A DNA stretch of 64,000 bases from Vicinamibacteria bacterium (GTDB lineage: Bacteria > Acidobacteriota > Vicinamibacteria > Fen-336). The notes beneath the pieces were generated by a model. It did no database searches. It saw only the letters and a list, made by a program, of their open reading frames with translations, and had not been told where the DNA came from. This document shows, one piece after another, positions 8,720-17,510 of the stretch (positions are counted from its first letter, which is position 1; every line of letters starts with the position of its first letter). The position numbers and the translations under genes were made by a program. Location: positions 416,867 to 480,866 of the forward strand of contig JAMQGV010000024.1 in the NCBI GenBank assembly GCA_025994075.1. The letters run 5' to 3'.

Positions 8720-11700
8720 TGTCCAACGAACGCGACGAACGGCCCACGGACCCGGCCGAAGACCAGCACGAGGATCCGGCGAAGATCGCGACCGGCAGCA
8801 CGCTGGCCGACATCTCGATCCGCAACCACGTCTTCGCGTGGATGCTGATGGCCGCGCTGATCGGCTTCGGCGTCATCACCTACACCGGCTTCGGCAACGT
8901 CGTGAAGGGGCTCGGCATCAGCCAGAACCCCGACGTCGACTTCCCGGTGGTCAACATCTCGCTCGGCTACGAGGGCGCCTCGCCCGAGATCATGGAGACC
9001 GACGTCGTCGACTTCGTCGAGGACGCGGTCACCTCGATCGAGGGCATCAAGTCGATCTCCTCCACCTCGCGCCAGGGCTCGGCCAGCGTCACCGTCGAGT
9101 TCGAGCTCGACCGCAACATCGACGCCGCCCTGCAGGACGTGCAGACCAAGGTGGCCCAGGCCGGCCGCCGGCTGCCGCGCGAACTCGACCCGCCGGTCGT
9201 CACCAAGAACAACCCCGAGGACCAGCCGATCATGTGGCTGAGCCTCTCCGGCACCCGCTCCGCCAGCTTCCTCGCCGACTACGTGCGCAACGTGCTGCGC
9301 CCGCAACTGCAGACGATCCCGGGCGTCGGCGAGGTGTTCATGGGCGGCTACCGCGAGCGCAACCTGCGCGTGTGGTTCGACGCCGCCCGGCTCGAGGCCC
9401 AGGGCCTGACCGTGCTCGACGTGATCCAGGCCATCCAGCGCGAGCACCTCGAGGTGCCGGCGGGCCGCATCGAGACCGCCGCCCGCGAGATGAACGTGCG
9501 CGCCGAGGGCGAGGCGATCGACGTCGAGGGCTTCCGCCGCCTGGTGGTGCTCTACCGCGACGGCGCGCCGATCCGGCTCCAGGACGTGGCCGTCGTCGAG
9601 GACGGCCTCGAGGACCGGCGCCGCGTCGCCCGCGCGATGGGCAACACCTCGATCGGCTTCGGCGTGCGCAAGCTGCGCGGCGCCAACGCGGTCGAGGTGG
9701 GGCGCAACGTCAAGGACCGGCTCGAGGAGATGAAGACGCAGCTCCCCGAGGGCGTCGACCTCAACGTCAACTTCGACGGCACCATCTTCATCGAGCACGC
9801 GATCCAGGAGATCCTCTTCACGCTGCTGATGGCGGCGCTGCTGACAGGCGCCGTGTGCTGGATCTTCCTCGGCTCGTGGTCGACGACGGTCAACGTGCTG
9901 CTCGCGATCCCGACCTCGATCCTCGGCACCTTCGTCGTCATGTACTTCATGGGCTTCACGCTCAACACCTTCACGGTGCTGGGCCTGACGCTCACGGTCG
10001 GCATCGTGGTCGACGACGCGATCATGGTGCTCGAGAACATCTACCGCCACCGCGAGCAGGGCGAGGGCAAGGTGAAGGCGGCCTCGCTCGGGGCCCGCGA
10101 GATCACCTTCGCCGCGGCCGCGGCCACCATGGCGATCATCGCCATCTTCCTGCCGGTGGCCTTCATGAAGGGCATCATCGGCAAGTTCTTCTTCCAGTTC
10201 GGCGTCACCATCTCGGTCGCGGTGCTGATCTCGCTGCTGGAGGCGCTGACGCTGGCGCCGATGCGCTGCTCGCAGTTCCTCGAGGTCGGCGAGCGCACCA
10301 CCCGCTTCGGCCAGGCCGTGGAGCACGGTTTCGCCCGGCTGGCCGAGCTGTACGGCCGCGCACTGCCGCCGGCGCTGCACCACCGCGGCGCGATCCTGGC
10401 CGGCTCCGCCGTGTTCTTCGTCGCCTCGCTCGGCCTGCTCGGCCTGCTGCGCCAGGAGTTCGTGCCGGCCCAGGACTCCGGCCGCTTCCAGATCCGCTTC
10501 CAGACCCCGGTCGGCACGGCGCTCGACACCACGGAGCGCTACTTCAAGGCGGTCGAGGAGTACCTGTCCGGCCGGCCGGAGGTGGTCCGCTACTTCGGCT
10601 TCCTCGGCGGCTTCGGCGGCGGCGAGGTCAACACCGGGATGCTGTGGCTGACGATGCTGGACAAGGGCGACCGGCCCACCGACCCGAAGACGGGCCGCAG
10701 GCTCAGCCAGCAGGAGTTCATGGACCTGACCCGCCGCGAGCTGGCCCAGATCCCCGGCGGGCGCGCGGTGCTGGTCGATCCTTCGGCGCAGAGCTTCAGC
10801 GCCAGCCGCGGCGGCGGCTTCCCGATCGAGATCTCGGTCCGCGGCCGCGACTGGGACACGCTGGCGGTCAAGTCGCAGGAGCTGATGGGCGCGATGCGCG
10901 ACAGCGGGCTGATGACGGACCTCGACAGCGACTACCAGGTCGGCATGCCCGAGGTCTCCGTGATCCCCGACCGCAACAAGGCGGCCGATCTCGGCATCAG
11001 CATGGCGGCGATCGGCCAGACCGTGAACGCGGCGATCGGCGGCACCCGGGTCGGCAAGTTCAAGGACCAGGGCCGCCGCTTCGACATCCGGGTGCGGCTG
11101 CTGCAGGACCAGCGCCAGCGCCCGGAGGACATCGCGCGGCTGCTGGTGCGGACCGGCACCGGCCAGGTCGTGCGGCTGGGCGACATCGTGCGCATCGAGC
11201 AGGCGCCCACGCTGCAGGCGATCACCCGCAAGGACCGCGAGCGGGCGATCACGATCTACGCGAACGTCGCGACCGGCATCTCCCAGGCGGCGGCGCTCGA
11301 TCGCGCGCTCGAGCTGGCGCGAGGCGTGCTCCCCGACGGCTACCGCGCGGTGCCGGCCGGCACCTCGCAGGCGTTCAAGGAGAGCTTCGACTCGCTGATC
11401 TTCGCGTTCCTGATGGGCCTGATCGTCGCCTACATGGTGCTGGCGACCCAGTTCAACGCCTTCACCCACCCGTTCACCGTGCTGCTGGCGCTGCCGTTCT
11501 CGATCAGCGGCGCGCTGCTCGCGCTCTGGGTGTCGGGCCAGAGCATCAACGTCTACTCGATGCTGGGCCTCATCCTGCTGATGGGCATCGCCAAGAAGAA
11601 CTCGATCCTGCTGGTCGACTTCACCAACCAGTTCCGGGCCCAGGGCCACGAGCGCCACGAGGCGCTGCTGAAGGCCTGCCCGGTGCGGCTGCGGCCGATC

Positions 11701-11952
11701 CTGATGACCTCGACGGCGACGATCGCCGGTGCCCTGCCGCCGGCGCTGGCGATCGGCCCCGGCGCCGAGCTGCAGCGGCCGATGGCGCTGGCGCTGGTCG
11801 GCGGCATCTTCGTCTCGACGGCGTTCACGCTGTTCGTGGTGCCGGCGGCCTACAGCGTGCTCGACGACGTGACGGCCTGGAACAGCGAACGCCAGCGCCG
11901 CCGCCAGGGCCTGTTCGAGGCCCTCTCCGCCCTCAGGCACCGCGAAGCGTAG
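8719..11952 (+). CDS. RND efflux transporter (HAE1/AcrB-like), complete
   Basis: A full-length 1077-aa RND pump. A charged 35-residue N-terminal cytoplasmic tail precedes the first TM helix; the family usually has about 10 residues there. Both porter and docking regions are present. Proton-relay residues are visible: GIVVDDAIMVLENI in TM4 and [18 protein letters not shown] in TM10. The gene is translationally coupled to the lipoprotein adaptor in front of it, so the two should assemble as a tripartite pump with an outer-membrane factor encoded elsewhere. Sequence features are closer to HAE1 multidrug pumps than to heavy-metal (CusA) pumps, because the Met clusters of CusA are lacking. Substrate unknown. 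Confidence 0.92.
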   Translation: MSNERDERPTDPAEDQHEDPAKIATGSTLADISIRNHVFAWMLMAALIGFGVITYTGFGNVVKGLGISQNPDVDFPVVNISLGYEGASPEIMETDVVDFVEDAVTSIEGIKSISSTSRQGSASVTVEFELDRNIDAALQDVQTKVAQAGRRLPRELDPPVVTKNNPEDQPIMWLSLSGTRSASFLADYVRNVLRPQLQTIPGVGEVFMGGYRERNLRVWFDAARLEAQGLTVLDVIQAIQREHLEVPAGRIETAAREMNVRAEGEAIDVEGFRRLVVLYRDGAPIRLQDVAVVEDGLEDRRRVARAMGNTSIGFGVRKLRGANAVEVGRNVKDRLEEMKTQLPEGVDLNVNFDGTIFIEHAIQEILFTLLMAALLTGAVCWIFLGSWSTTVNVLLAIPTSILGTFVVMYFMGFTLNTFTVLGLTLTVGIVVDDAIMVLENIYRHREQGEGKVKAASLGAREITFAAAAATMAIIAIFLPVAFMKGIIGKFFFQFGVTISVAVLISLLEALTLAPMRCSQFLEVGERTTRFGQAVEHGFARLAELYGRALPPALHHRGAILAGSAVFFVASLGLLGLLRQEFVPAQDSGRFQIRFQTPVGTALDTTERYFKAVEEYLSGRPEVVRYFGFLGGFGGGEVNTGMLWLTMLDKGDRPTDPKTGRRLSQQEFMDLTRRELAQIPGGRAVLVDPSAQSFSASRGGGFPIEISVRGRDWDTLAVKSQELMGAMRDSGLMTDLDSDYQVGMPEVSVIPDRNKAADLGISMAAIGQTVNAAIGGTRVGKFKDQGRRFDIRVRLLQDQRQRPEDIARLLVRTGTGQVVRLGDIVRIEQAPTLQAITRKDRERAITIYANVATGISQAAALDRALELARGVLPDGYRAVPAGTSQAFKESFDSLIFAFLMGLIVAYMVLATQFNAFTHPFTVLLALPFSISGALLALWVSGQSINVYSMLGLILLMGIAKKNSILLVDFTNQFRAQGHERHEALLKACPVRLRPILMTSTATIAGALPPALAIGPGAELQRPMALALVGGIFVSTAFTLFVVPAAYSVLDDVTAWNSERQRRRQGLFEALSALRHREA

Positions 11953-11967
11953 CGGGGGTTCGGGGGC

Positions 11968-11973
11968 TATCCT
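11968..11973 (+). promoter_or_regulatory. TATCCT box before nadE
   Basis: TATCCT lies 6 nt upstream of the nadE ATG with no Shine-Dalgarno between, the same leaderless-type spacing seen at other first genes here. No -35 element is recognisable. Confidence 0.35.
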
Positions 11974-11979
11974 CTCCCC

Positions 11980-13950
11980 ATGAGCACCGCGCCGTTCGGG
12001 TTCCTGCGGGTGGGGGCGGCGTCGCCGCGGGTCAGCGTCGCCGACCCCGAGGCCAACGCCGGGCACTCGCTGGAGGCGATCGGCCGCGCGCGCGCCGCGG
12101 GCGTGCAGGCGCTGGTGCTGCCGGAGCTGGGCCTCGTCGGCTACACGAGCGCCGACCTGCTGTTCTCGCTCTCCACGCTCGTCGGCGGCGCCGAGCGGGC
12201 GCTCGGCCGCGTGCTCGAGGCGACCCGCGACACGCCGATGCTGATCGTGCTCGGCCTGCCCGTCGCGGCCGACGGGCGGCTGTTCAACGCGGCGGCCGTG
12301 ATCCAGGCGGGCGAGCTGCTGGGCGTCGTGCCCAAGACCTTCCTGCCCGGCTACAAGGAGTACTACGAGGAGCGCTGGTTCTCGACGGCGCGCGACGCCG
12401 CGCGCGGCAGCGTCCGGCTGTGCGGCCGCGACGTGCCGTTCGGCACAGACCTGCTCTTCGTGCTGGAGTCCGAGCCCGCCGTCGCGTTCGGGGTCGAGAT
12501 CTGCGAGGACCTGTGGTCGCCCGTGCCGCCGTCGTGCTTCCACGCCGCGGCCGGGGCGACGGTGATCCTGACGCCCTCGGCCAGCAACGAGATCGTCGGC
12601 AAGGCGGACTACCGCCGCGAGCTGGTCCTGCAGCAGTCGGGCCGCCTGCTGTGCGGCTACGTCTACGCCAACGCGGGCGTGCACGAGTCGACCACCGACG
12701 TCGTCTTCGGCGGCCAGCTCCTGATCGCCGAAAACGCCACGCTGCTGGCCGAGGGCCGCCGCTTCGCCCGCGAGGGCGACCTGGTGGCCTGCGAGGTCGA
12801 CGTCGAGCGGCTGACCGTCGAGCGGGTGCGCCAGACCTCGTTCGCGGACGCGGTGCACCGGCTCGCCGCGCCCTACCGCCGGGTTGCGCTGCGCGAGATC
12901 CCGGCCGAGCAGCCGCGCGTGCTGGCGCGGCGGATCGACCCCCACCCGTTCGTGCCGCAGGACCCGCGCACGCTCGACGAGCGCTGCCTCGAGGTGTTCG
13001 CGATCCAGACGGCGGCGCTCGCCAAGCGGCTCGAGCACGCCCGCGGGCGCCGCGTCGTGCTCGGCCTCTCGGGCGGCCTCGACTCGACGCTGGCGCTGCT
13101 CGTCTGCGCCCGCACCTTCGACCTGCTGGGGCTGCCGCGCGACGGCATCCACGCCCTCACCCTGCCCGGCCCCGGGACCTCGCCGCGCACGCTGGCCTCG
13201 GCCCGGGCGCTGGCCGCCGTCTACGGCGCGACGCTGCGCGAGATCGACATCAGCGACGCCTGCCTGCGCCACGGCCGCGACATCGGCCTGCCGGAAGACG
13301 ACCGCAGCAGCAACACCTACCAGAACGTCCAGGCCCGCGAGCGCACCCAGGTGCTGATGGACACGGCCAACCTGGTCGGCGGCCTGGTGGTCGGCACCGG
13401 CGACCTGTCGGAGCTGGCGCTCGGCTGGTGCACCTTCGCCGGCGACCACGTCAGCATGTACAACGTGAACGCCGGCGTGCCGAAGACGCTGGTGCGGCGG
13501 CTGGTGAGCTGGCTCGCCGACCGCGCTTCGGCGGCCGAGGCCGCCGCCCTGCGCGAGGTGCTCGACACCCCGGTTTCGCCCGAGCTGGTGCCGCCCGGCG
13601 CAGGCGGCGCGATCGCCCAGCTCACCGAAGAACTGCTGGGGCCCTACGAGCTGCACGACTTCTTCCTCCACGCCCTCCTGCGCCACGGGGCAGGGCCGGC
13701 CAAGATCCGCTTCCTGGCCCGCCACGCCTTCGCCGGCGTCTACACGGACGAGCAGGTGGCGGCGGCGCTGCGGGTGTTCGTGAACCGCTTCTTCGAGGCC
13801 CAGTGGAAGCGCTCGGTGGCCCCGGACGGGCCCAAGGTGGGTTCGGTCTCGTTGTCCCCGCGCGGCGACTGGCGGATGCCCTCGGACGCCAGCCGCGCGG
13901 CCTGGCTCGCGGAACTCGAGGGTCCGGCGCCGGGGGCCCCGGCGCGATAA
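11980..13950 (+). CDS. nadE: Glutamine-dependent NAD+ synthetase
   Basis: A 656-aa two-domain enzyme that amidates nicotinic acid adenine dinucleotide to NAD+ with glutamine as nitrogen donor, the last step of NAD biosynthesis, in the cytoplasm. Residues of about 5-280 form a nitrilase-type glutaminase with the catalytic triad Glu49 (LPELGLVGY), Lys119 (VPKTFLPGYKEYYE) and Cys175 (GVEICEDLW). The C-terminal ATP-pyrophosphatase carries the P-loop SGGLDSTLAL and the NAD synthetase motifs GTGDLSELALGW and DHVSMYNVNAGVPKTL. Length matches the long, glutamine-using form. The gene has its own TATCCT box and is followed after 12 nt by a PilZ gene that has a separate box. Confidence 0.95.
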   Translation: MSTAPFGFLRVGAASPRVSVADPEANAGHSLEAIGRARAAGVQALVLPELGLVGYTSADLLFSLSTLVGGAERALGRVLEATRDTPMLIVLGLPVAADGRLFNAAAVIQAGELLGVVPKTFLPGYKEYYEERWFSTARDAARGSVRLCGRDVPFGTDLLFVLESEPAVAFGVEICEDLWSPVPPSCFHAAAGATVILTPSASNEIVGKADYRRELVLQQSGRLLCGYVYANAGVHESTTDVVFGGQLLIAENATLLAEGRRFAREGDLVACEVDVERLTVERVRQTSFADAVHRLAAPYRRVALREIPAEQPRVLARRIDPHPFVPQDPRTLDERCLEVFAIQTAALAKRLEHARGRRVVLGLSGGLDSTLALLVCARTFDLLGLPRDGIHALTLPGPGTSPRTLASARALAAVYGATLREIDISDACLRHGRDIGLPEDDRSSNTYQNVQARERTQVLMDTANLVGGLVVGTGDLSELALGWCTFAGDHVSMYNVNAGVPKTLVRRLVSWLADRASAAEAAALREVLDTPVSPELVPPGAGGAIAQLTEELLGPYELHDFFLHALLRHGAGPAKIRFLARHAFAGVYTDEQVAAALRVFVNRFFEAQWKRSVAPDGPKVGSVSLSPRGDWRMPSDASRAAWLAELEGPAPGAPAR

Positions 13951-13953
13951 ACT
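13948..13953 (+). promoter_or_regulatory. TAAACT box before the PilZ gene
   Basis: TAAACT overlaps the nadE stop codon and ends 9 nt before the ATG of the PilZ gene. No Shine-Dalgarno is visible, so the gene may have a leaderless transcript in addition to readthrough from nadE. Confidence 0.35.
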
Positions 13954-13962
13954 CCGCCTTCC

Positions 13963-14634
13963 ATGCCGATCGTCGTGCCGTGCCTGCCGGGCGAGGTCGA
14001 GGCGAGCCTGGCGGAGACGTCGCTCCACCGCGACGACGTCCGCCGCCATCCGGCCCGCAGCCTGGACGAGGCGAAGAACCTGGTTGCCGAGGTCCGGCCG
14101 CAACTGCTGCTGCTGTGGCACGAGCAGCCCGGGGCCGCGGCCTTCGTGCAGGCCCTGCGCCGCGACCCGGCCACCCGCCGGATGTCGATCGCGATCGTGG
14201 CCGGCGAGGACTTCGACCCCGCCGAGGTCGAGCTGCTGGAGGCCGGCGCCAACGCCGTCCTGCGCCTGCCGGTGGGGCCCGAGTGGGACGACCGGCTGGC
14301 GCGGCTGATGACGGTGCCGGCGCGCAAGGACGTGCGCTTCCCGGCCCACTTCGAGATCCTGGCGCGGGCCGGCATCGGCGTCGAGCAGGTGCCGGTGATG
14401 ATGGTCAACCTGTCCGTCAACGGGATGCGGATCGAGTCGAGCTACCCGCTCTCGATCGGCGACGACATCGACTTCCGCTTCCTGCTTCCGGGCTCGGACC
14501 ACGCGGTGGCCGGCTCGGGGCGCGTCGTGCGCGAGGCGGGGCGCAACCAGTACGGCGTGGAGTTCTACGGCCTCGAGGGCGACGGGGCCGAGCAGGTTCA
14601 CGCCTACATCGAGCGGCAGGGCGGGACTTCCTAG
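13963..14634 (+). CDS. Receiver-like plus PilZ domain protein
   Basis: A 223-aa cytoplasmic protein. Residues of about 1-115 resemble a degenerate response-regulator receiver fold (QLLLLWHEQ, then LEAGANAVLRLP, the place where receivers have the conserved Lys-Pro), but the phosphoacceptor Asp is replaced in LLLWHEQ, so phosphorylation is unlikely. Residues of about 120-215 form a PilZ domain with the (D/N)xSxxG motif in NLSVNGMRIES; the RxxxR part is degenerate (RKDVRF), so c-di-GMP binding is uncertain. Similar proteins occur in myxobacteria and other gliding bacteria and act in motility or polysaccharide control. An HD-GYP protein and a PilT-type ATPase are encoded a few kb away, which makes a c-di-GMP or pilus link plausible but unproven. 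Confidence 0.72.
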   Translation: MPIVVPCLPGEVEASLAETSLHRDDVRRHPARSLDEAKNLVAEVRPQLLLLWHEQPGAAAFVQALRRDPATRRMSIAIVAGEDFDPAEVELLEAGANAVLRLPVGPEWDDRLARLMTVPARKDVRFPAHFEILARAGIGVEQVPVMMVNLSVNGMRIESSYPLSIGDDIDFRFLLPGSDHAVAGSGRVVREAGRNQYGVEFYGLEGDGAEQVHAYIERQGGTS

Positions 14635-14665
14635 TCCCGGCCCGAAGAAGGAGACGATAAGCCAA

Positions 14666-16771
14666 GTGCAGATCCGGACGTTGCCGGTCGCGGACATCGA
14701 GCTGCCCCAGGAGCTCTCGCGCCTGCGCGAGCTCGCCTACGACTTGTGGTGGTGCTGGTCGCCGCACGCCACCCGCCTGTTCGCCTGGATCGACCCCGAC
14801 CACTGGAAGCGCTACCACAACCCGGTCGAGCTCCTGATCAACGTCGAGCCCCACCAGTGGGCGCGGCTGCTCTCCGACCCCGAGTTCCTGCGCGCGTACC
14901 AGCAGACGATGGCCTCGTGGGACGCCTACCACGACCAGCCGCGTCCCGCCGCCGACGCGCTGCCGGGCCCCGTCGCCTACTTCTCGATGGAGTTCGGGCT
15001 GCACGAGTCGCTCGGCGTCTACTCGGGCGGCCTCGGCATCCTGGCCGGCGACCACTGCAAGGCCGCCAGCGACCTCGGCGTGCCGCTGGTCGGCGTGGGC
15101 CTGCTCTACCAGTCGGGCTACTTCCGGCAGACGGTCGACGCGGACGGCTTCCAGCAGCACTTCTACCCCGACTACGACTTCGCCCGCCTGCCGCTGGCCC
15201 CGGTCGCGGGGCCGACCGGCGGCGTCCTGACGGTGCCGATCGACCTGCCCGGCCGCGTCGTGCAGGCGGCGGTGTGGAAGGTCCAGGTCGGCCGGGTGCC
15301 GGTGCTGATGCTCGACACCGACATCCCGCTCAACGATCCCGCCGACCGCCCGATCACCGGCGTGCTCTACGTGCGCGGCCGCGAGATGCGGCTGATCCAG
15401 GAGTACGTGCTGGGCGTCGGCGGCGTGCGCGCGCTGCGCGAGCTGGGGATCCGGCCAGCCGTGTGGCACATGAACGAGGGCCACGTCGCGATGCTCGGCC
15501 TCGAGCGGGCCCGCAACCGCGTGCGCAGCGGCGAGGGCCTGGCCGAGGCGCTGTCGGCGGTGGCCCGCAACTGCGTGTTCACCACCCACACGCCGGTGCC
15601 CGCCGGCAACGAGCAGTTCGACCTCGCGCTCGCCCGCAAGTACCTCGAGCCGTGGGCCAAGGACGTCGGCTGCAACGTCGAGGAGCCGCTCGCGCTCGGC
15701 ACCGAGGCGGGCAGCTTCAACCTGACGGTGCTGGCGATCCGGCTGTCGTCGTCGGTCAACGGCGTCAGCCGGCTGCACGGAGACGTCAGCTCGGACATGT
15801 GGCGCCACCTGTGGCCCGGCGCGCCGGAGAAGCCTGTCGGCCACGTCACCAACGGCGTGCACACCGAGACCTGGATCGGTCCCGAGATGCGCGCCCTCTA
15901 CACCCACCACGTCGGCCACGACTGGGAGCAGCACCTGCTGGAGCCGGAGTGGTGGAAGCGCATCCACGACGTCGCCGACGCCGACCTCTGGGCGGCGCAC
16001 CGCCAGCAGAAGGAGCGGCTCGTGCGCTTCGTGCGCGAGCGGGTCCGCGAGCAGGCAGCCCGCCACGGCCACGCCCCCGACGAGCTGCGCCGGGTGGAGG
16101 CGCTGCTCGACCCGGCGGCGCTGACGATCGGCTTCGCCCGCCGCTTCGCGACCTACAAGCGCGCGGCGCTGATCCTGACCGACCTCGACCGCCTGCGCCG
16201 CCTGCTGGGCGACCCGTCGCGGCCGGTGCAGATGATCTTCGCGGGCAAGGCCCACCCGGCCGACCGCGCGGGCCAGGACGGCATCCGCAAGCTGTTCCGC
16301 ATGACCCAGGAAGAGTTCTCGGGGCGCCTCGTCTACCTCGAGGACTACGACATGGAGATGGGCCGCATGCTGGTCCAGGGCTGCGACGTGTGGCTCAACA
16401 ACCCGCGCCGCCCGCAGGAAGCGTCGGGCACCTCGGGGCAGAAGGTGCCGGTCAACGGCGGCATCAACGCGAGCGTGCTCGACGGCTGGTGGGTCGAGGG
16501 CTATCGCGGCGACAACGGCTGGGCGATCGGCGACGGCAGCGAGCAGGCGACCCAGGAGGAGCAGGACGCGGCCGACGCCCTGGCGTTGTACGAGACGCTG
16601 GAGCACGGGGTGATCCCGCGCTTCTACGACCGCGACGAGAGCGGCCTGCCGCGGCACTGGATCGCGACCATGAAGGCGGCGATCGAGTCGACGGTCAGCC
16701 CGTTCAGCGCCCACCGCATGGTGAGCCAGTACGTGGGCGAGATCTACCAGCCGGCGGCGGCGCGGCGCTAG
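14666..16771 (+). CDS. glgP: Alpha-glucan (glycogen) phosphorylase, GT35
   Basis: A 701-aa enzyme that releases glucose-1-phosphate from glycogen or maltodextrin with PLP as cofactor. An N-terminal DUF3417-like stretch (LAYDLWWCWSPHATRLFAWID) identifies the shorter glgP type found in actinobacteria and many high-GC phyla. The catalytic core is clear: YFSMEFGLHESLGVYSGGLG, HMNEGHVAMLGLER and TTHTPVPAGNEQF, then the PLP-lysine region EASGTSGQKVPVNGG. The start is GTG, 8-13 nt behind a good AAGGAG. A perfect hairpin covers the stop codon. No other glycogen genes are adjacent. Confidence 0.93.
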   Translation: MQIRTLPVADIELPQELSRLRELAYDLWWCWSPHATRLFAWIDPDHWKRYHNPVELLINVEPHQWARLLSDPEFLRAYQQTMASWDAYHDQPRPAADALPGPVAYFSMEFGLHESLGVYSGGLGILAGDHCKAASDLGVPLVGVGLLYQSGYFRQTVDADGFQQHFYPDYDFARLPLAPVAGPTGGVLTVPIDLPGRVVQAAVWKVQVGRVPVLMLDTDIPLNDPADRPITGVLYVRGREMRLIQEYVLGVGGVRALRELGIRPAVWHMNEGHVAMLGLERARNRVRSGEGLAEALSAVARNCVFTTHTPVPAGNEQFDLALARKYLEPWAKDVGCNVEEPLALGTEAGSFNLTVLAIRLSSSVNGVSRLHGDVSSDMWRHLWPGAPEKPVGHVTNGVHTETWIGPEMRALYTHHVGHDWEQHLLEPEWWKRIHDVADADLWAAHRQQKERLVRFVRERVREQAARHGHAPDELRRVEALLDPAALTIGFARRFATYKRAALILTDLDRLRRLLGDPSRPVQMIFAGKAHPADRAGQDGIRKLFRMTQEEFSGRLVYLEDYDMEMGRMLVQGCDVWLNNPRRPQEASGTSGQKVPVNGGINASVLDGWWVEGYRGDNGWAIGDGSEQATQEEQDAADALALYETLEHGVIPRFYDRDESGLPRHWIATMKAAIESTVSPFSAHRMVSQYVGEIYQPAAARR

Positions 16772-16783
16772 GGAGCGCCGCGC
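16760..16783 (+). terminator. Hairpin at the glgP stop codon
   Basis: A perfect 10-bp inverted repeat (GCGCGGCGCT / AGCGCCGCGC) with a 4-nt loop contains the glgP TAG stop and sits in the 24-nt gap to the convergent zinc-ribbon gene. There is no T tract on either strand, so it is terminator-like only. Confidence 0.45.
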
Positions 16784-16795
16784 GCCGCCCGGCGC

Positions 16796-17506
16796 TCAGG
16801 CCGAGTCGAAGCGGCGACGGGCCTCGGTGAAGGGCTGGTACATGCGCTGCCGCTCCTGCATGATCGTGCGCAGGACGCCGTCGCAGCTCGCGGCCTCCCT
16901 GGCGTTCACCACCACGTCGACGTAGCAGGTGAAGGCCTGGGTGCCGTCGCCCGTCTTGTACTCGTCGCCGACCAGGATCACGAACAGGTTGCGACGGGCC
17001 TCGGGCTGGAGCCGGCCCAGCCGCTGGTAGACCGACTCGCGGCCCTGCGCCAGGGCCTGGCGCGAGGTCACCAGCAGGTTGTACGCGCCCTGCTCCAGCA
17101 GCCGGGAGCCCTCGTCGTAGTCGTCGAGCGCCTCCACCGCGTAGCCGAGCCGGCTCAGCGACAACGTGATCGCGCCGGCCTGGCCGCGGTCCGGCAGCGC
17201 CACCATCGCGCGGCCCGCGCTGCCGCTGGCGGTCGCCGCCCCGCCGCCCATCTCGCGGCGGAGCTGCGCCATCATCTGCGCCTTGATCTCGTCGAGACCG
17301 GCGTCCGGGGCCGTGGCGGGCGGCGGCGCCGGAGCCGGAGCCGGCGGCGGCTCCGGCGCGGGGGGCGGCGCAACGGCTGCCGCGGACTTGCCCGGGAACT
17401 TGACGACCGTCTGGCACTTCGGGCACTTCACGCTGAAGGCGCGGTCGGGCACCTTGGCGTCGTCGATGCGGATCGTGTGCTGGCAGTTGGGGCAGGGGGC
17501 TTGCAC
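16796..17506 (-). CDS. MJ0042-type zinc-ribbon protein with degenerate receiver-like domain
   Basis: A 236-aa protein. The N terminus is a MJ0042/zinc-ribbon motif with Cys5, Cys8, Cys28 and Cys31 (CPNCQHTI and VKCPKCQTVVKFPGK). A low-complexity Pro/Ala linker follows (about 45-75), then a domain of about 120 residues starting at RAMVALPDRGQAGAITLSLSRLGYAVEALDDYDEG, which has the shape of a receiver domain but no clear phospho-Asp. It is encoded 4 nt downstream of the PilT-type ATPase and is probably co-transcribed. Related zinc-ribbon proteins sit near pilus or gliding genes in myxobacteria. A role with the twitching ATPase is an inference from position. Confidence 0.65.
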   Translation of the reverse strand: MQAPCPNCQHTIRIDDAKVPDRAFSVKCPKCQTVVKFPGKSAAAVAPPPAPEPPPAPAPAPPPATAPDAGLDEIKAQMMAQLRREMGGGAATASGSAGRAMVALPDRGQAGAITLSLSRLGYAVEALDDYDEGSRLLEQGAYNLLVTSRQALAQGRESVYQRLGRLQPEARRNLFVILVGDEYKTGDGTQAFTCYVDVVVNAREAASCDGVLRTIMQERQRMYQPFTEARRRFDSA

Positions 17507-17510
17507 GGGC

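Noticed and set aside
8497..14697. Very long open frame on the minus strand across the RND, nadE and PilZ genes
   Set aside because: It is a compositional shadow of high-GC coding on the plus strand: Arg/His/Gly-rich, no domains, while the plus strand shows clear families.
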